Positions 8,281 to 16,290 of a stretch of 36,244 nt of DNA are shown here, in pieces; within the stretch, counting starts at the first letter, position 1, and each line of letters opens with the position of its first letter. The DNA is from Sulfurospirillum sp. GTDB taxonomy: Bacteria; Campylobacterota; Campylobacteria; Campylobacterales; QNZT01. The position numbers and the translations under genes are program-made. The notes beneath the pieces are model-generated. The model had not been told where the DNA came from and did no database searches. It saw only the letters and a list, made by a program, of their open reading frames with translations. Location of the stretch: contig QNZU01000071.1 in NCBI GenBank assembly GCA_003978405.1, forward strand, positions 1-36,244, read 5' to 3'.

Positions 8281-9309
8281 GATAAGCATTGCATCTCCAT
8301 AAGAGTAAAACCTGTAATCTTTTTTGATCGCCTCTTCATAAAGCTTTAGAGTCTTCTCTATCCCTACAAATGAAGCTACCAACATTAAAAGAGTAGATTT
8401 TGGAAGATGAAAATTTGTCAGAAGATGATCTACCCTAAGTGGTCTGTTTTGTGGGTGTAAAAAGAGATCAGATTTTCCAGACTCTTTTTTTGTTCTTGCA
8501 AAATACTCTATAGTCCTTGTGACAGTGGTACCAACAGCCAAAATAGCTTTATCGGACAAGATCACATCTTTACTGCTTGGTGGTATATGAAATATCTCTT
8601 CATGCATTTTATGATCTTTTATACTCTTGGCAGTTACTGGTTTAAAAGTCCCAGCTCCCACATGCAAAGTGACATAGTAGCTATCAAAGCTCTCTTGCAT
8701 TTTTTTTAGAAGCTCTTTTGTAAAGTGCAATGAAGCAGTGGGTGCCGCAACTGCACCAAGCTGCTTGGCAAACAGACTCTGGTAGTCACTCTCATCATCT
8801 TTGTTATCTTCTCTGTTGATATATGGTGGTAGGGGGATGTGACCAATTTTCTCCAAAACAGAGTTTAACTCCTCAAATGATAACTCTTTTTGATCTTTGA
8901 AAAATTTGACTACTCTTGTGCCGTCACTGTTTAATCTCTCTATTTTAGCTTTTAAATTTTCATCAAATAAAAGCTCTAATCCCTCTTTTACTCTGCCCTT
9001 TATATAGACTAAAAATCTATTATCTTGAAGTGGAGAGTTTAAAAGAAGCTCGATCTTTCCACCGCTTGGCTTTTCCCCAAAAATTCTAGCTTTTATCACT
9101 TTTGTATCATTTAAAAAAATGGCACATTCATTTGGGATAAAATCTAGTATATCTTTAAAAATAGCATGAGTGATCTTATCTTTTTTCCTATCATAGATGA
9201 GCAGTTTAGCACTATCTTTTGGATTTGAGGGGGTTGTGGCTATTAAGTTTTGGGGTAGCTTATAGTCGTAAGAATCAACTATAAGCGGATCGAGGCTACT
9301 ACTGCTCAT
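8275..9309 (-). CDS. queA: S-adenosylmethionine:tRNA ribosyltransferase-isomerase
   Basis: QueA transfers and isomerises the ribosyl part of SAM onto preQ1 in tRNA, giving epoxyqueuosine. The 344-residue length is typical. Family motifs are intact: DYKLPQNLIATTP near the start, FLNDTKVIKARIFGEKPSGG (65-84), GHIPLPPYINRED, VAAPTASLHFT, YVTLHVGAGTFKPV and TNFHLPKSTLLMLV. It is the last gene of the hemW-tatB-tatC-queA run on this strand. Its ATG lies inside the end of tatC with an 11-base overlap and only a weak ribosome binding site, so translation is probably coupled. Confidence 0.96.
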   Translation of the reverse strand: MSSSSLDPLIVDSYDYKLPQNLIATTPSNPKDSAKLLIYDRKKDKITHAIFKDILDFIPNECAIFLNDTKVIKARIFGEKPSGGKIELLLNSPLQDNRFLVYIKGRVKEGLELLFDENLKAKIERLNSDGTRVVKFFKDQKELSFEELNSVLEKIGHIPLPPYINREDNKDDESDYQSLFAKQLGAVAAPTASLHFTKELLKKMQESFDSYYVTLHVGAGTFKPVTAKSIKDHKMHEEIFHIPPSSKDVILSDKAILAVGTTVTRTIEYFARTKKESGKSDLFLHPQNRPLRVDHLLTNFHLPKSTLLMLVASFVGIEKTLKLYEEAIKKDYRFYSYGDAMLIL

Positions 9310-10027
9310 CTTTGTTTTTTGATTCAGGATTTACACTCTTTGCTATTAGGATTGATAAGCCATACAGAAGTATCATAGGACCAGCCATAAGAAATTGGGT
9401 CAGGATATCAGGTGGAGTAAGCAAAGCTGAGACTAAAAATATGACAACTAAAGCATATTTGAAAAAATCTTTTAGAGTTTGATCAGTTACCAATCCCATT
9501 TTGGCAAGGACAAATGTGAAAACCGGCATCTCAAAAGCGAGTCCAAAACCAAGCATAAGCTTTGTAAAAAAGCTTACATACTCACCGATACTAGGAAGTG
9601 CGGTAAAGAGTTGTGAGCCAAAATTTACCAAAAATTCAAAGCCAAATGGTACCACTACATAGTAAGCAAATGCACCACCTATTAAAAACATCACTGTAGC
9701 ACCCACAGCAAATGGAACCACCATTTGCTTCTCATTCTCATAAAGTCCTGGAGCTATAAAGAGCCATATCTGCCAAAAGATAACAGGAAGTGCCGCGATA
9801 AAGCCGGTAAAAAAAGCCACTTTTAGTGCTGTAAAAAAAGGCTCTTGAATCTTTGTAAATATCACTTTACTACCCTCTGGTAAAACCTCTTTTAGAGGCA
9901 TAACCATCCAATCAAGTATCGGCTGCCAAAAAGCAAACATCACAAAAAAGAGCACTATCACTGCAGCCACACTAATAGCAAGTCTTTTTCTAAGTTCACT
10001 CAGATGAGGTTTCATCTCTTCAAACAT
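9299..10027 (-). CDS. tatC: twin-arginine translocase subunit TatC
   Basis: TatC is the polytopic membrane subunit that recognises twin-arginine signal peptides on folded proteins. The protein shows six transmembrane segments, the N-terminal motif HLSELRKRL (about 7-15) and conserved features such as IWLFIAPGLYENEK and the FGLAFEMPV segment. I place the start at the ATG at 10027: AAGGAG lies six bases before it, whereas the in-frame ATG at 10033 directly abuts that AGGAG and has no spacing. It overlaps the tatB stop. Confidence 0.95.
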   Translation of the reverse strand: MFEEMKPHLSELRKRLAISVAAVIVLFFVMFAFWQPILDWMVMPLKEVLPEGSKVIFTKIQEPFFTALKVAFFTGFIAALPVIFWQIWLFIAPGLYENEKQMVVPFAVGATVMFLIGGAFAYYVVVPFGFEFLVNFGSQLFTALPSIGEYVSFFTKLMLGFGLAFEMPVFTFVLAKMGLVTDQTLKDFFKYALVVIFLVSALLTPPDILTQFLMAGPMILLYGLSILIAKSVNPESKNKDEQ

Positions 10028-10445
10028 CCTCATCTCCTTTCTTGGCTTTTTTCTTTTTCTTCTGTTTTTTCTTTTTCTTTTTTGGTTTTTCTATCTGAGC
10101 TAACTCATCCTCTTCTAACTTATCAAATGATATATCATTGATAGAGTTTTTGATATCAGTAACTTCACTCCTAAGATCATCAGCTATATTTAGATCATCA
10201 TCAATCTCTACTTTATATTCATGGACAACATCTTCTAAATCTTTTTTATATGAAAGAGCCTCCTCTTTGAGTTCACTTAGGTGAATCTCTTTCTCAATCG
10301 TCTCTTTTGTTTCGTGGATACTCTTTTTGATGCCTCTAAAAAATTTTGCAACCTTTACCATGGCCTCCGGTAATTTATCGGGACCAATAAATAGTATTGC
10401 AATGATAGCGATCACTAATATTTCGCCCAAACTCATTCCAAACAC
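10020..10445 (-). CDS. tatB: twin-arginine translocase subunit TatB
   Basis: The 141-residue TatA/TatB-family protein has one N-terminal membrane helix with FIGPDKLPEA at its end (19-28), an amphipathic helix, and a long acidic and coiled-coil stretch. Length and position beside tatC argue for TatB over TatA. The start is GTG at 10445, six bases after AAGGA, giving the usual MFGMS N-terminus. The C-terminus (about 119-136) is almost pure lysine, encoded by a pyrimidine-rich tract on the plus strand. A separate tatA is expected elsewhere. Confidence 0.92.
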   Translation of the reverse strand: MFGMSLGEILVIAIIAILFIGPDKLPEAMVKVAKFFRGIKKSIHETKETIEKEIHLSELKEEALSYKKDLEDVVHEYKVEIDDDLNIADDLRSEVTDIKNSINDISFDKLEEDELAQIEKPKKKKKKQKKKKKAKKGDEDV

Positions 10446-10528
10446 TGCTATTCCTTAGTTGATATTGGTGTGAAACCCTCTTGTAAACCATCTTGTAAAA
10501 TGATTTTTGTAGTAGGGTTCAATGCTCT

Positions 10529-10534
10529 ATTGTA
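10529..10534 (-). promoter_or_regulatory. possible tatB promoter -10
   Basis: The minus strand reads TGATACAAT, an extended -10, in the 89-base gap after hemW, with a predicted leader of about 76 bases. The leader includes two direct copies of TTTACAAGA (10479-10487 and 10491-10499, minus reading). Weak call, since hemW read-through would also serve. Confidence 0.3.
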
Positions 10535-11590
10535 TCACAAAATTATATAAAGAGTTATCTCATCAGCTAAAAACAGATCATTTGAGTAGTATCTTTCATT
10601 ATCTTTTTTTAGTTTTCTCTCTTTCACTAAAAACTCTGCTTTTTCTCTCTCTTTTTCATTCAATATGCTTGATTTAAAACCGATAGTAGATCTAAGTCCC
10701 AAAAGAATCTTCTCTCTTTTTATATCCTCAAAGCAAAGCTTTTCAATATCCCTATAAAAAGGATCATCTATATAATCTTCTATATCTTTGGAGGGATAAA
10801 ACCTTCTATTTTTTAAAAATCCTACAGCTCCTGCTCCAATCCCAATATAGGGCAGATATCTCCAGTATCCCTTGTTGTGATATGATTCATATTCTCCGAA
10901 ATTACTCACTTCATATTGATTGAAACCTCTTTTGATGATCTCATCTTTTATCCAGTTTGCAAACTCTTCATCATCCTTTTTCACATTTGGCATTGTGAAA
11001 AATTTCGTTCCCTCCTCAAGTGTGAGAGCATAGGCACTTAGATGATCTATAGGAAGCAAAAAGGCAGTATCAAGATCATTTTTTAACAACTCTTTTGTAT
11101 CGAGTGCAGTTGCATAGATTAGATCGATGGATATATGACTAAAGCCAACACTTTTAGCATCTTCCACTGCTTTGATTGCCATCTCTTTTGAGTGAGATCT
11201 GTTTAAAAACTCTAATTTTTTTTCATCAAAGCTTTGCACTCCAAAACTGACTCTGTTTACTCCAAGCTCTCTCATCCCTTCTAGCCATTTTTTAGTAGCT
11301 GAGTTTGGATTGGCTTCAGTTGTGATCTCTATATCTTTTTTAATGTATGGGGATATTTTTTCAAAAAGAGGTTTATAAAGTTTTGGTGCTATAGTTGATG
11401 GAGTTCCTCCTCCGATAAAGATAGACTCGATACTTTTTCTTTCAAGCTCAAATCTCTCTATCTCTTTGTCAAACTGCTTTACTATTGCCTCCATATACCT
11501 ATCTTGCAAGTGGTGCAGATGGGTGTAGGAGTTAAATGCACAGTAGTGGCACAAGCTATCGCAAAAAGGGATATGGATATAAAGTAGCAT
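10535..11590 (-). CDS. hemW: HemW-type radical SAM protein (coproporphyrinogen III oxidase-like)
   Basis: HemW is a radical SAM haem chaperone related to the oxygen-independent oxidase HemN. The cluster-binding motif is CxxxCxxC (PFCDSLCHYCAF). It is followed by FIGGGTPS, TTEANP, RVSFGVQSF, SIDLIYA and HNKGYWRYLPYIGIGAGA. HemN proper has an extra N-terminal part and one more Cys after CxxxCxxC; here Ala-Phe follows, which fits HemW. I use the ATG at 11590, which gives the usual MLLYIHIPFC start. A GTG at 11620 would add ten residues, but neither start has a strong ribosome binding site. The gene is divergent from rppH. Confidence 0.9.
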   Translation of the reverse strand: MLLYIHIPFCDSLCHYCAFNSYTHLHHLQDRYMEAIVKQFDKEIERFELERKSIESIFIGGGTPSTIAPKLYKPLFEKISPYIKKDIEITTEANPNSATKKWLEGMRELGVNRVSFGVQSFDEKKLEFLNRSHSKEMAIKAVEDAKSVGFSHISIDLIYATALDTKELLKNDLDTAFLLPIDHLSAYALTLEEGTKFFTMPNVKKDDEEFANWIKDEIIKRGFNQYEVSNFGEYESYHNKGYWRYLPYIGIGAGAVGFLKNRRFYPSKDIEDYIDDPFYRDIEKLCFEDIKREKILLGLRSTIGFKSSILNEKEREKAEFLVKERKLKKDNERYYSNDLFLADEITLYIIL

Positions 11591-11639
11591 TTTCAAATCT
11601 TTTTTTGGATAGTATATCACAAAAATAAGAGGAGAGTAA

Positions 11640-12113
11640 ATGAAAAAAAAGCTTCGTTACAGACCAAATGTTGCTGCTGTTATTCTCTCTTCAAAATATC
11701 CCTTAGCAACTGAAATTTTAGTTGCAAATAGAATTGATATCAAGGATGATGCTTGGCAATTTCCCCAAGGTGGTATAGATGATGGAGAGGATCCAAAAGA
11801 TGCACTCTTTAGAGAGTTAAAAGAGGAGATAGGAACAGATGAGGTTGATATCATAGCTGAATACCCAGAGTGGATCAGTTATGAGTTTTTAAATAAAAAT
11901 TCTAAAAAAATGTATCCATATGATGGACAGAGACAGAAATATTTTTTGGTCAAGCTAAAGCCTTCGGCACAAATTTCTCTAAATACAAAGATACCAGAAT
12001 TTACAGAGTATAAATTTCTCTCTTATGAGCAAACTCTAGAACAGATTTCATATGTAAAAAAGCCTATCTATAAGAAAGTATTAACATATTTTAAAAAAGA
12101 GGGATATTTATAG
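11640..12113 (+). CDS. rppH: RNA pyrophosphohydrolase (Nudix)
   Basis: RppH removes pyrophosphate from 5'-triphosphate mRNA ends and so starts decay. The 157-residue protein begins with the YRPNVAAVIL segment, then WQFPQGGID, then a complete Nudix box GGIDDGEDPKDALFRELKEE (44-63) followed by IG. Family-typical EYPEWISYEF and GQRQKYFLVKL follow. AGAGGAGAG lies before the ATG at 11640. The stop overlaps the lysC start by one base, and this rppH-lysC junction recurs in the phylum. Confidence 0.95.
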   Translation: MKKKLRYRPNVAAVILSSKYPLATEILVANRIDIKDDAWQFPQGGIDDGEDPKDALFRELKEEIGTDEVDIIAEYPEWISYEFLNKNSKKMYPYDGQRQKYFLVKLKPSAQISLNTKIPEFTEYKFLSYEQTLEQISYVKKPIYKKVLTYFKKEGYL

Positions 12114-13315
12114 TGTTGGTTGTTCAAAAGTATGGTGGGACTAGTGTTGGTGATTTGGAGAGGATTGAAAATGTTGCCAAAAGAGTAGCAAAGAGCAAAG
12201 ATGAGGGCAATAGTATTGTAGTAGTTGTTTCGGCTATGAGTGGGGAGACAAATAAACTCATCTCTTATGCGGAGCATTTCTCATCCAATCCTCCAAAAAG
12301 AGAGATGGATATATTGCTTAGTTCTGGGGAGAGGGTAACTTCTGCACTTTTAAGTATCGCTCTTAACCAGATGGGTTATAGTGCAATCGCACTTACAGGA
12401 AGACAAGCAGGAATGGTAACAAATAGCACTCACACAAGTGCGAGGATAGAGAAGATTGAGACTGACAATATTCAAAAAGAGTTAGATAAAAACAAGATTG
12501 TCATAGTTGCCGGATTTCAAGGTATTTCAAAGGAGGGAAATGTCACAACTCTTGGTCGAGGAGGGAGTGATCTTAGTGCCGTGGCGATTGCCGGAGCATT
12601 GGGAGCCGATCTTTGTGAGATCTATACCGATGTGGATGGAGTCTATACCACAGATCCTAGAATTGAGCCAAAAGCCAAAAAAATAGAGAAGATCTCTTAT
12701 GATGAGATGCTTGAGTTTGCCTCACTAGGAGCCAAAGTGCTTCAAAACAGATCGGTAGAGTTGGCAAAAAAACTAGATGTCAATCTTGTAACTAGAAGTT
12801 CATTTAACAACAATAGCGGAACACTTATAACCAAGGAAGAGAATATTATGGAAAAGCCTATAGTTAGCGGAATAGCACTCGATAAAAACCAAGCTAGAAT
12901 TACCCTAAGAGGGGTTGTTGATGAGCCTGGAATTGCTGCAAGTATATTTACAAATCTTGCAGATGAGGGTATCAATGTAGATATGATTATCCAAAATGTG
13001 GGTGAGGATGGATCGACAAATCTTGGATTTACAGTTCCAAGAGATGAGCTTGAGCGTGCAAAAAAAATTATGCTTGAACTAAATCCCGCAAAAAATCTTG
13101 AATTTGATAGCAATATTGTCAAAGTATCGATTGTGGGAGTTGGTATGAAATCTCACAGCGGTGTGGCAAGTAAAGCCTTTGAGACTATGGCAAAAGAGAA
13201 TATCAATATAGAGATGATAAGCACCAGTGAGATAAAAATCTCTATGGCGATAGAACAGAAGTATGGTGAGTTGGCTGTTAGGGCCTTACACGAGGCATAT
13301 GAATTAGATAAATGA
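12113..13315 (+). CDS. lysC: aspartate kinase
   Basis: The enzyme phosphorylates aspartate, the first step to lysine, diaminopimelate, threonine and methionine. The 400-residue length and fused layout fit the class with a kinase domain (about 1-245) followed by two ACT domains. Motifs: VQKYGGTSVGD (3-13), LLSSGERVTSAL, GFQGIS, TTLGRGGSDLSAVAIA, CEIYTDVDGVYTTDPR, and ACT segments GIAASIFTNLADEGINVDMI and VGVGMKSHSGVASKAFETM. The start is GTG, with GAGGGAT upstream; a TTG three bases later is also possible. It overlaps hobA by four bases. Confidence 0.96.
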   Translation: MLVVQKYGGTSVGDLERIENVAKRVAKSKDEGNSIVVVVSAMSGETNKLISYAEHFSSNPPKREMDILLSSGERVTSALLSIALNQMGYSAIALTGRQAGMVTNSTHTSARIEKIETDNIQKELDKNKIVIVAGFQGISKEGNVTTLGRGGSDLSAVAIAGALGADLCEIYTDVDGVYTTDPRIEPKAKKIEKISYDEMLEFASLGAKVLQNRSVELAKKLDVNLVTRSSFNNNSGTLITKEENIMEKPIVSGIALDKNQARITLRGVVDEPGIAASIFTNLADEGINVDMIIQNVGEDGSTNLGFTVPRDELERAKKIMLELNPAKNLEFDSNIVKVSIVGVGMKSHSGVASKAFETMAKENINIEMISTSEIKISMAIEQKYGELAVRALHEAYELDK

Positions 13316-13866
13316 TTCAAAGTTTATCTTCTTGGACACTTGAAGAGATCCGTAAAAGCCACTGTATGGATTGGATGGAAGAGAAGAGGATAGAGTGGGT
13401 TAGTATTGTAGCCTCTTCTTTGTCTGATCTGATCAATGCAAAGCCTATTATTGTTATCACCGATCAAAAGAGAGAGTGGTTTGGTGATTATCTAATCCAA
13501 AGTCTAAATTCCTCAGATTTTAACAGACCACTTTTACCTCTGTTTGTTTTAAAATCGCTCTTTAAGCATATAGACTCATTGGAAGATGAGCAAAATCTTG
13601 AACTCTTAAATGATATGTTAGAGATTTTGTTTCCAAACGGTTATCGGTTTTTCTATATTGGCTCAGGTGAAGATAGAAGAGCCAAAATTGCCAAAGAGTC
13701 TAAATCCTCAATGTTATGGATGTATGATAAAAAAGATGATGGAGCTTTCTATATGGGGATTGATGAGAGTGTGAGTGATACCAAACTGATTCAGCTTTTA
13801 GAGCTATTTGATAAGAGTATAGATGCTGTTTTGTTTGGTGAAGTAGATATCTTGGGATCATTATAG
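13312..13866 (+). CDS. hobA: DnaA-binding initiation factor HobA
   Basis: HobA is a Campylobacterota-specific structural homolog of DiaA. It forms a tetramer that binds DnaA domain I and promotes open-complex formation at oriC. The 184-residue protein shows the family N-terminus (WTLEEIRKSHCMDWMEEKR, 8-26), the VITDQKREWFGDYL segment (49-62) and a LFPNGYRFFYIGSG segment. Position between lysC and holB is conserved in the phylum. The start is an ATGA overlap with lysC and the stop overlaps the next GTG by one base. Confidence 0.93.
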   Translation: MIQSLSSWTLEEIRKSHCMDWMEEKRIEWVSIVASSLSDLINAKPIIVITDQKREWFGDYLIQSLNSSDFNRPLLPLFVLKSLFKHIDSLEDEQNLELLNDMLEILFPNGYRFFYIGSGEDRRAKIAKESKSSMLWMYDKKDDGAFYMGIDESVSDTKLIQLLELFDKSIDAVLFGEVDILGSL

Positions 13867-14477
13867 TGAATAGCAAAATTGTTATTACTTCCAATCTTGA
13901 AAAATTGAGAGAAAAGTTAGTCAATGAGATCGATTCAAAATTGACAAAAGAGTTTATCTGCGATGAGTTTAAGATAGATGATGCAAAGGCTGTAACTGCT
14001 GAAGCATATATCGCCGAAGAGGGAGTCAAGCATATTATTGTCTTAGCAAATGTTTACAGAGTTGAAGCTCAAAATTCGCTTTTAAAGCTTTTGGAGGAGC
14101 CACCTAGAAATATTGTTTTTATTCTTATTGGAAAGAGTAAAAATGCATTTTTGCCGACAATCAGATCAAGAATGAGTATTGAAATAGATGATGTGGTACC
14201 ACTTAGAGTTGATCTGGATATTGATCTTTTAAAAATGCAAACAGATGAGATGTTTAGTTTCATAAAAAGATATAAATCAGCCAAAAAAGAGGAGTTAAGA
14301 GCTATTGTCCAAGAGCTCTTAAAACAGAGTATAAGTAGCGGCAGTATAAATTTTAATGAGAGTGAACTTGATATGTTTGAAAAGTCACTGGCTTTGGTAA
14401 ATTTAAACACAAGATCTCAAACAATTCTTGCAAATTTACTGCTTTTAATCTATCATGCAAGGGGTAGAGAGAGTTGA
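13866..14477 (+). CDS. holB: DNA polymerase III subunit delta' (short form)
   Basis: This is a clamp-loader subunit. The 203-residue protein is much shorter than the enterobacterial one (about 330) and lacks a Walker A loop and zinc module, which is the usual form in Campylobacterota. The diagnostic stretch is EAQNSLLKLLEEPPRNIVFI (71-90), followed by AFLPTIRSRM (98-107). The start is GTG at 13866 overlapping the hobA stop. The gene is coupled to folP by a TTGA overlap. Its place beside hobA groups two replication genes. Confidence 0.9.
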   Translation: MNSKIVITSNLEKLREKLVNEIDSKLTKEFICDEFKIDDAKAVTAEAYIAEEGVKHIIVLANVYRVEAQNSLLKLLEEPPRNIVFILIGKSKNAFLPTIRSRMSIEIDDVVPLRVDLDIDLLKMQTDEMFSFIKRYKSAKKEELRAIVQELLKQSISSGSINFNESELDMFEKSLALVNLNTRSQTILANLLLLIYHARGRES

Positions 14478-15622
14478 GAGTAAAAAGAATTTCCAATGAT
14501 ACAGATACAAAAGAGTTACTGAGAAAAATTGATGTCTCAAAAGAGGGCATAAAGATCATCTCTTCAAAGATGAAGCATATGAGTTTCTTCATAGAGCAGA
14601 TAAGAACACCAGCAGCTAATATCTTAAAACAGGAGGCTTTGTCAATTGGAGCTGAATTTGCGGTACCAAAAGATACGATACTATGTAAAGATGAGAGAGT
14701 TGATGGAGTTTTGATAATTAATCAAAAAGAGTTAAATTACCTTTGCCAAAAATTAAAAGCCCAGCCGTTTGGACTTAAAGATCTTTCACTCAAATTAAAA
14801 GATCATCTAAATACAAAAAGTTTCCAAGATATTAAAATCATGGGTGTATTAAATATAAACAGTGATAGCTTTTATGCAAAGAGCCGCTTTGATAAAAACG
14901 AGGCACTAAAAAGAGTTGTAGATATGGTAGAAGATGGTGCCAATATCATAGATATAGGTGCACTATCATCAAGACCAGGCTCCGATAAAATAAGCGAAGA
15001 TGAGGAGTTGGAGCGAATTAGAGATATCATCGATCTAATCTATAAAAATAGACTTTATGAGAGGGTAAGATTTAGTCTTGATAGTTATTCTCCAAAAGTG
15101 ATCTCTTATGCATTGCAAAGAGGTTTTCAAATTGTAAATGATATCACCGGGCTTGAAAATGATGAGGTTTGCAAACTGATCTCCCAATACGATGCAAGTG
15201 CAGTGATTATGCATAAAAAAGGCGATCCAAAAACGATGCAAGATAATCCTTCTTATGTAGATGTAATTGATGAAATTGATCAATTTTTTACTCATAGAAT
15301 CAAAAAGGCTGAAGCATTTGGTATCAAAGATATTATATTAGATGTAGGTATTGGCTTTGGAAAAAGATTGCAGGATAATTTGGTACTGATAAAGCATTTG
15401 GAGCATTTTAAACATTTTAATAAAGAGCTTTTGATAGGTGCTAGTAGAAAGAGTATGATTGATGATATTATGCCTACACAGGTAGAGGATAGACTCAGTG
15501 CAACACTTGCTTTGCATTTAAGAGCAATTCAAAACGGAGCATCAATTATACGGGTTCATGATGTTTTGGAGCATAAAAGAGTGTTAAGCATCTTAAGAGC
15601 TTTAGATGAAACCACTATATAA
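14474..15622 (+). CDS. folP: dihydropteroate synthase, long form
   Basis: FolP joins p-aminobenzoate to the pterin pyrophosphate in folate synthesis. The C-terminal barrel (from about 118) has IMGVLNINSDSFY (122-134), NIIDIGALSSRPGSD (157-171), SLDSYSPKVI, VNDITGL, AVIMHKKGDP, IILDVGIGFGK and LLIGASRKSMI. The roughly 115 extra N-terminal residues are typical of Campylobacterota FolP; their job is not known to me. The start is TTG at 14474, with GGGGTAGAGAG upstream, overlapping the holB stop. It ends the rppH-folP operon. Confidence 0.94.
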   Translation: MRVKRISNDTDTKELLRKIDVSKEGIKIISSKMKHMSFFIEQIRTPAANILKQEALSIGAEFAVPKDTILCKDERVDGVLIINQKELNYLCQKLKAQPFGLKDLSLKLKDHLNTKSFQDIKIMGVLNINSDSFYAKSRFDKNEALKRVVDMVEDGANIIDIGALSSRPGSDKISEDEELERIRDIIDLIYKNRLYERVRFSLDSYSPKVISYALQRGFQIVNDITGLENDEVCKLISQYDASAVIMHKKGDPKTMQDNPSYVDVIDEIDQFFTHRIKKAEAFGIKDIILDVGIGFGKRLQDNLVLIKHLEHFKHFNKELLIGASRKSMIDDIMPTQVEDRLSATLALHLRAIQNGASIIRVHDVLEHKRVLSILRALDETTI

Positions 15623-15706
15623 ATTTATTTAAATATTGAGTAAAAAAGTAATATAAAGATTAAAATACCTCCAAAATATAAACAAAATCATTGACTAAAG
15701 TAAATA

Positions 15707-15712
15707 TATATT
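15707..15712 (+). promoter_or_regulatory. possible promoter of the Sel1-repeat gene
   Basis: TATATT at 15707-15712 lies 46 bases before the ATG. A TTGACT at 15691 is too close to pair with it (10-base spacer) and a TTGACG at 15717 has no good -10 at the right distance. The 135-base gap between folP and this gene holds no hairpin that I can see. Low confidence. Confidence 0.25.
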
Positions 15713-15757
15713 ACCTTTGACGATATTCCTTTTACAAATAATAAAAAGGGATTTTAT

Positions 15758-16246
15758 ATGAAAAAGTTTATCATAGCAATGGCAATAGGAGGAGTTTTTC
15801 TAAGCAGTGCATATGCAGAAGGTATGCTTGGTAAGATAGAAAAAGAGAGTGATAAAGAGGTTTATAACAGAGTTTTTACACTTGCAAAAAGTGGTGATAT
15901 CAATTCACAAACTCTTTTAGGAGAGATGTTACTTGATGGGATTGGTGTAAAAGCCGATTTGGATAAAGCATTTTACTGGATATCAAAAGCCTCAAACAGT
16001 GGTGATGCTGATGCTTCTTATCTTCTTGGATTTATGTATGAAAATGGAATCAAAGTTCATGTCAATCTACAAAGAGCCGCAACACTTTATGAAAAAGGTG
16101 CAAGAGAAGGCAGCCTAATGGCAAAATTCCATTTGGCATTTATGTATCACAAAGGAATTGGAGTTCAAAAAGATAACAAAAAGGCTATTTCATTACTAGA
16201 AGAGATAAAAAAAGAGAAATCAAAAATAAGACTCTCAAGAAGTTAA
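15758..16246 (+). CDS. secreted Sel1-like repeat protein
   Basis: The 162-residue protein has a clear signal peptide (1-20, cleavage after AYA). Three Sel1-type tetratricopeptide-like repeats follow: SQTLLGEMLLDGIGVKADLDKA, ADASYLLGFMYENGIKVHVN and AKFHLAFMYHKGIGVQKDNKKA are their cores. Helicobacter cysteine-rich Hcp proteins belong to the same fold, but this one has no Cys pairs, so it is a plain Sel1 protein. It is likely periplasmic and protein-binding, with partner unknown. AAAAAGGGA precedes the ATG. It stands alone between two operons. Confidence 0.85.
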   Translation: MKKFIIAMAIGGVFLSSAYAEGMLGKIEKESDKEVYNRVFTLAKSGDINSQTLLGEMLLDGIGVKADLDKAFYWISKASNSGDADASYLLGFMYENGIKVHVNLQRAATLYEKGAREGSLMAKFHLAFMYHKGIGVQKDNKKAISLLEEIKKEKSKIRLSRS

Positions 16247-16248
16247 AA

Positions 16249-16274
16249 ATATCGGATCAGAATTGATCCGATAT
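16249..16274. terminator. bidirectional intrinsic terminator
   Basis: A perfect 11-base-pair stem (ATATCGGATCA with TGATCCGATAT) has a four-base GAAT loop, between the stop of the Sel1 gene and the stop of ftsZ. On the minus strand the stem is followed by TTTTTAAC, so it is a good intrinsic terminator for the ftsZ operon. On the plus strand the tail is AT-rich but lacks a T run. Confidence 0.8.
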
Positions 16275-16290
16275 AAAAGAGGAGTTAGAT

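Noticed and set aside
10472..10521. Hairpin between AAACCCT and AGGGTT upstream of tatB as a terminator or riboswitch
   Set aside because: Only six pairs over a loop of more than 30 bases and no T run; no known riboswitch pattern is recognisable.
13866..14477. HolB as a broken clamp-loader gene
   Set aside because: The short form without a P-loop is standard for Campylobacterota and the gene is tightly coupled to both neighbours.
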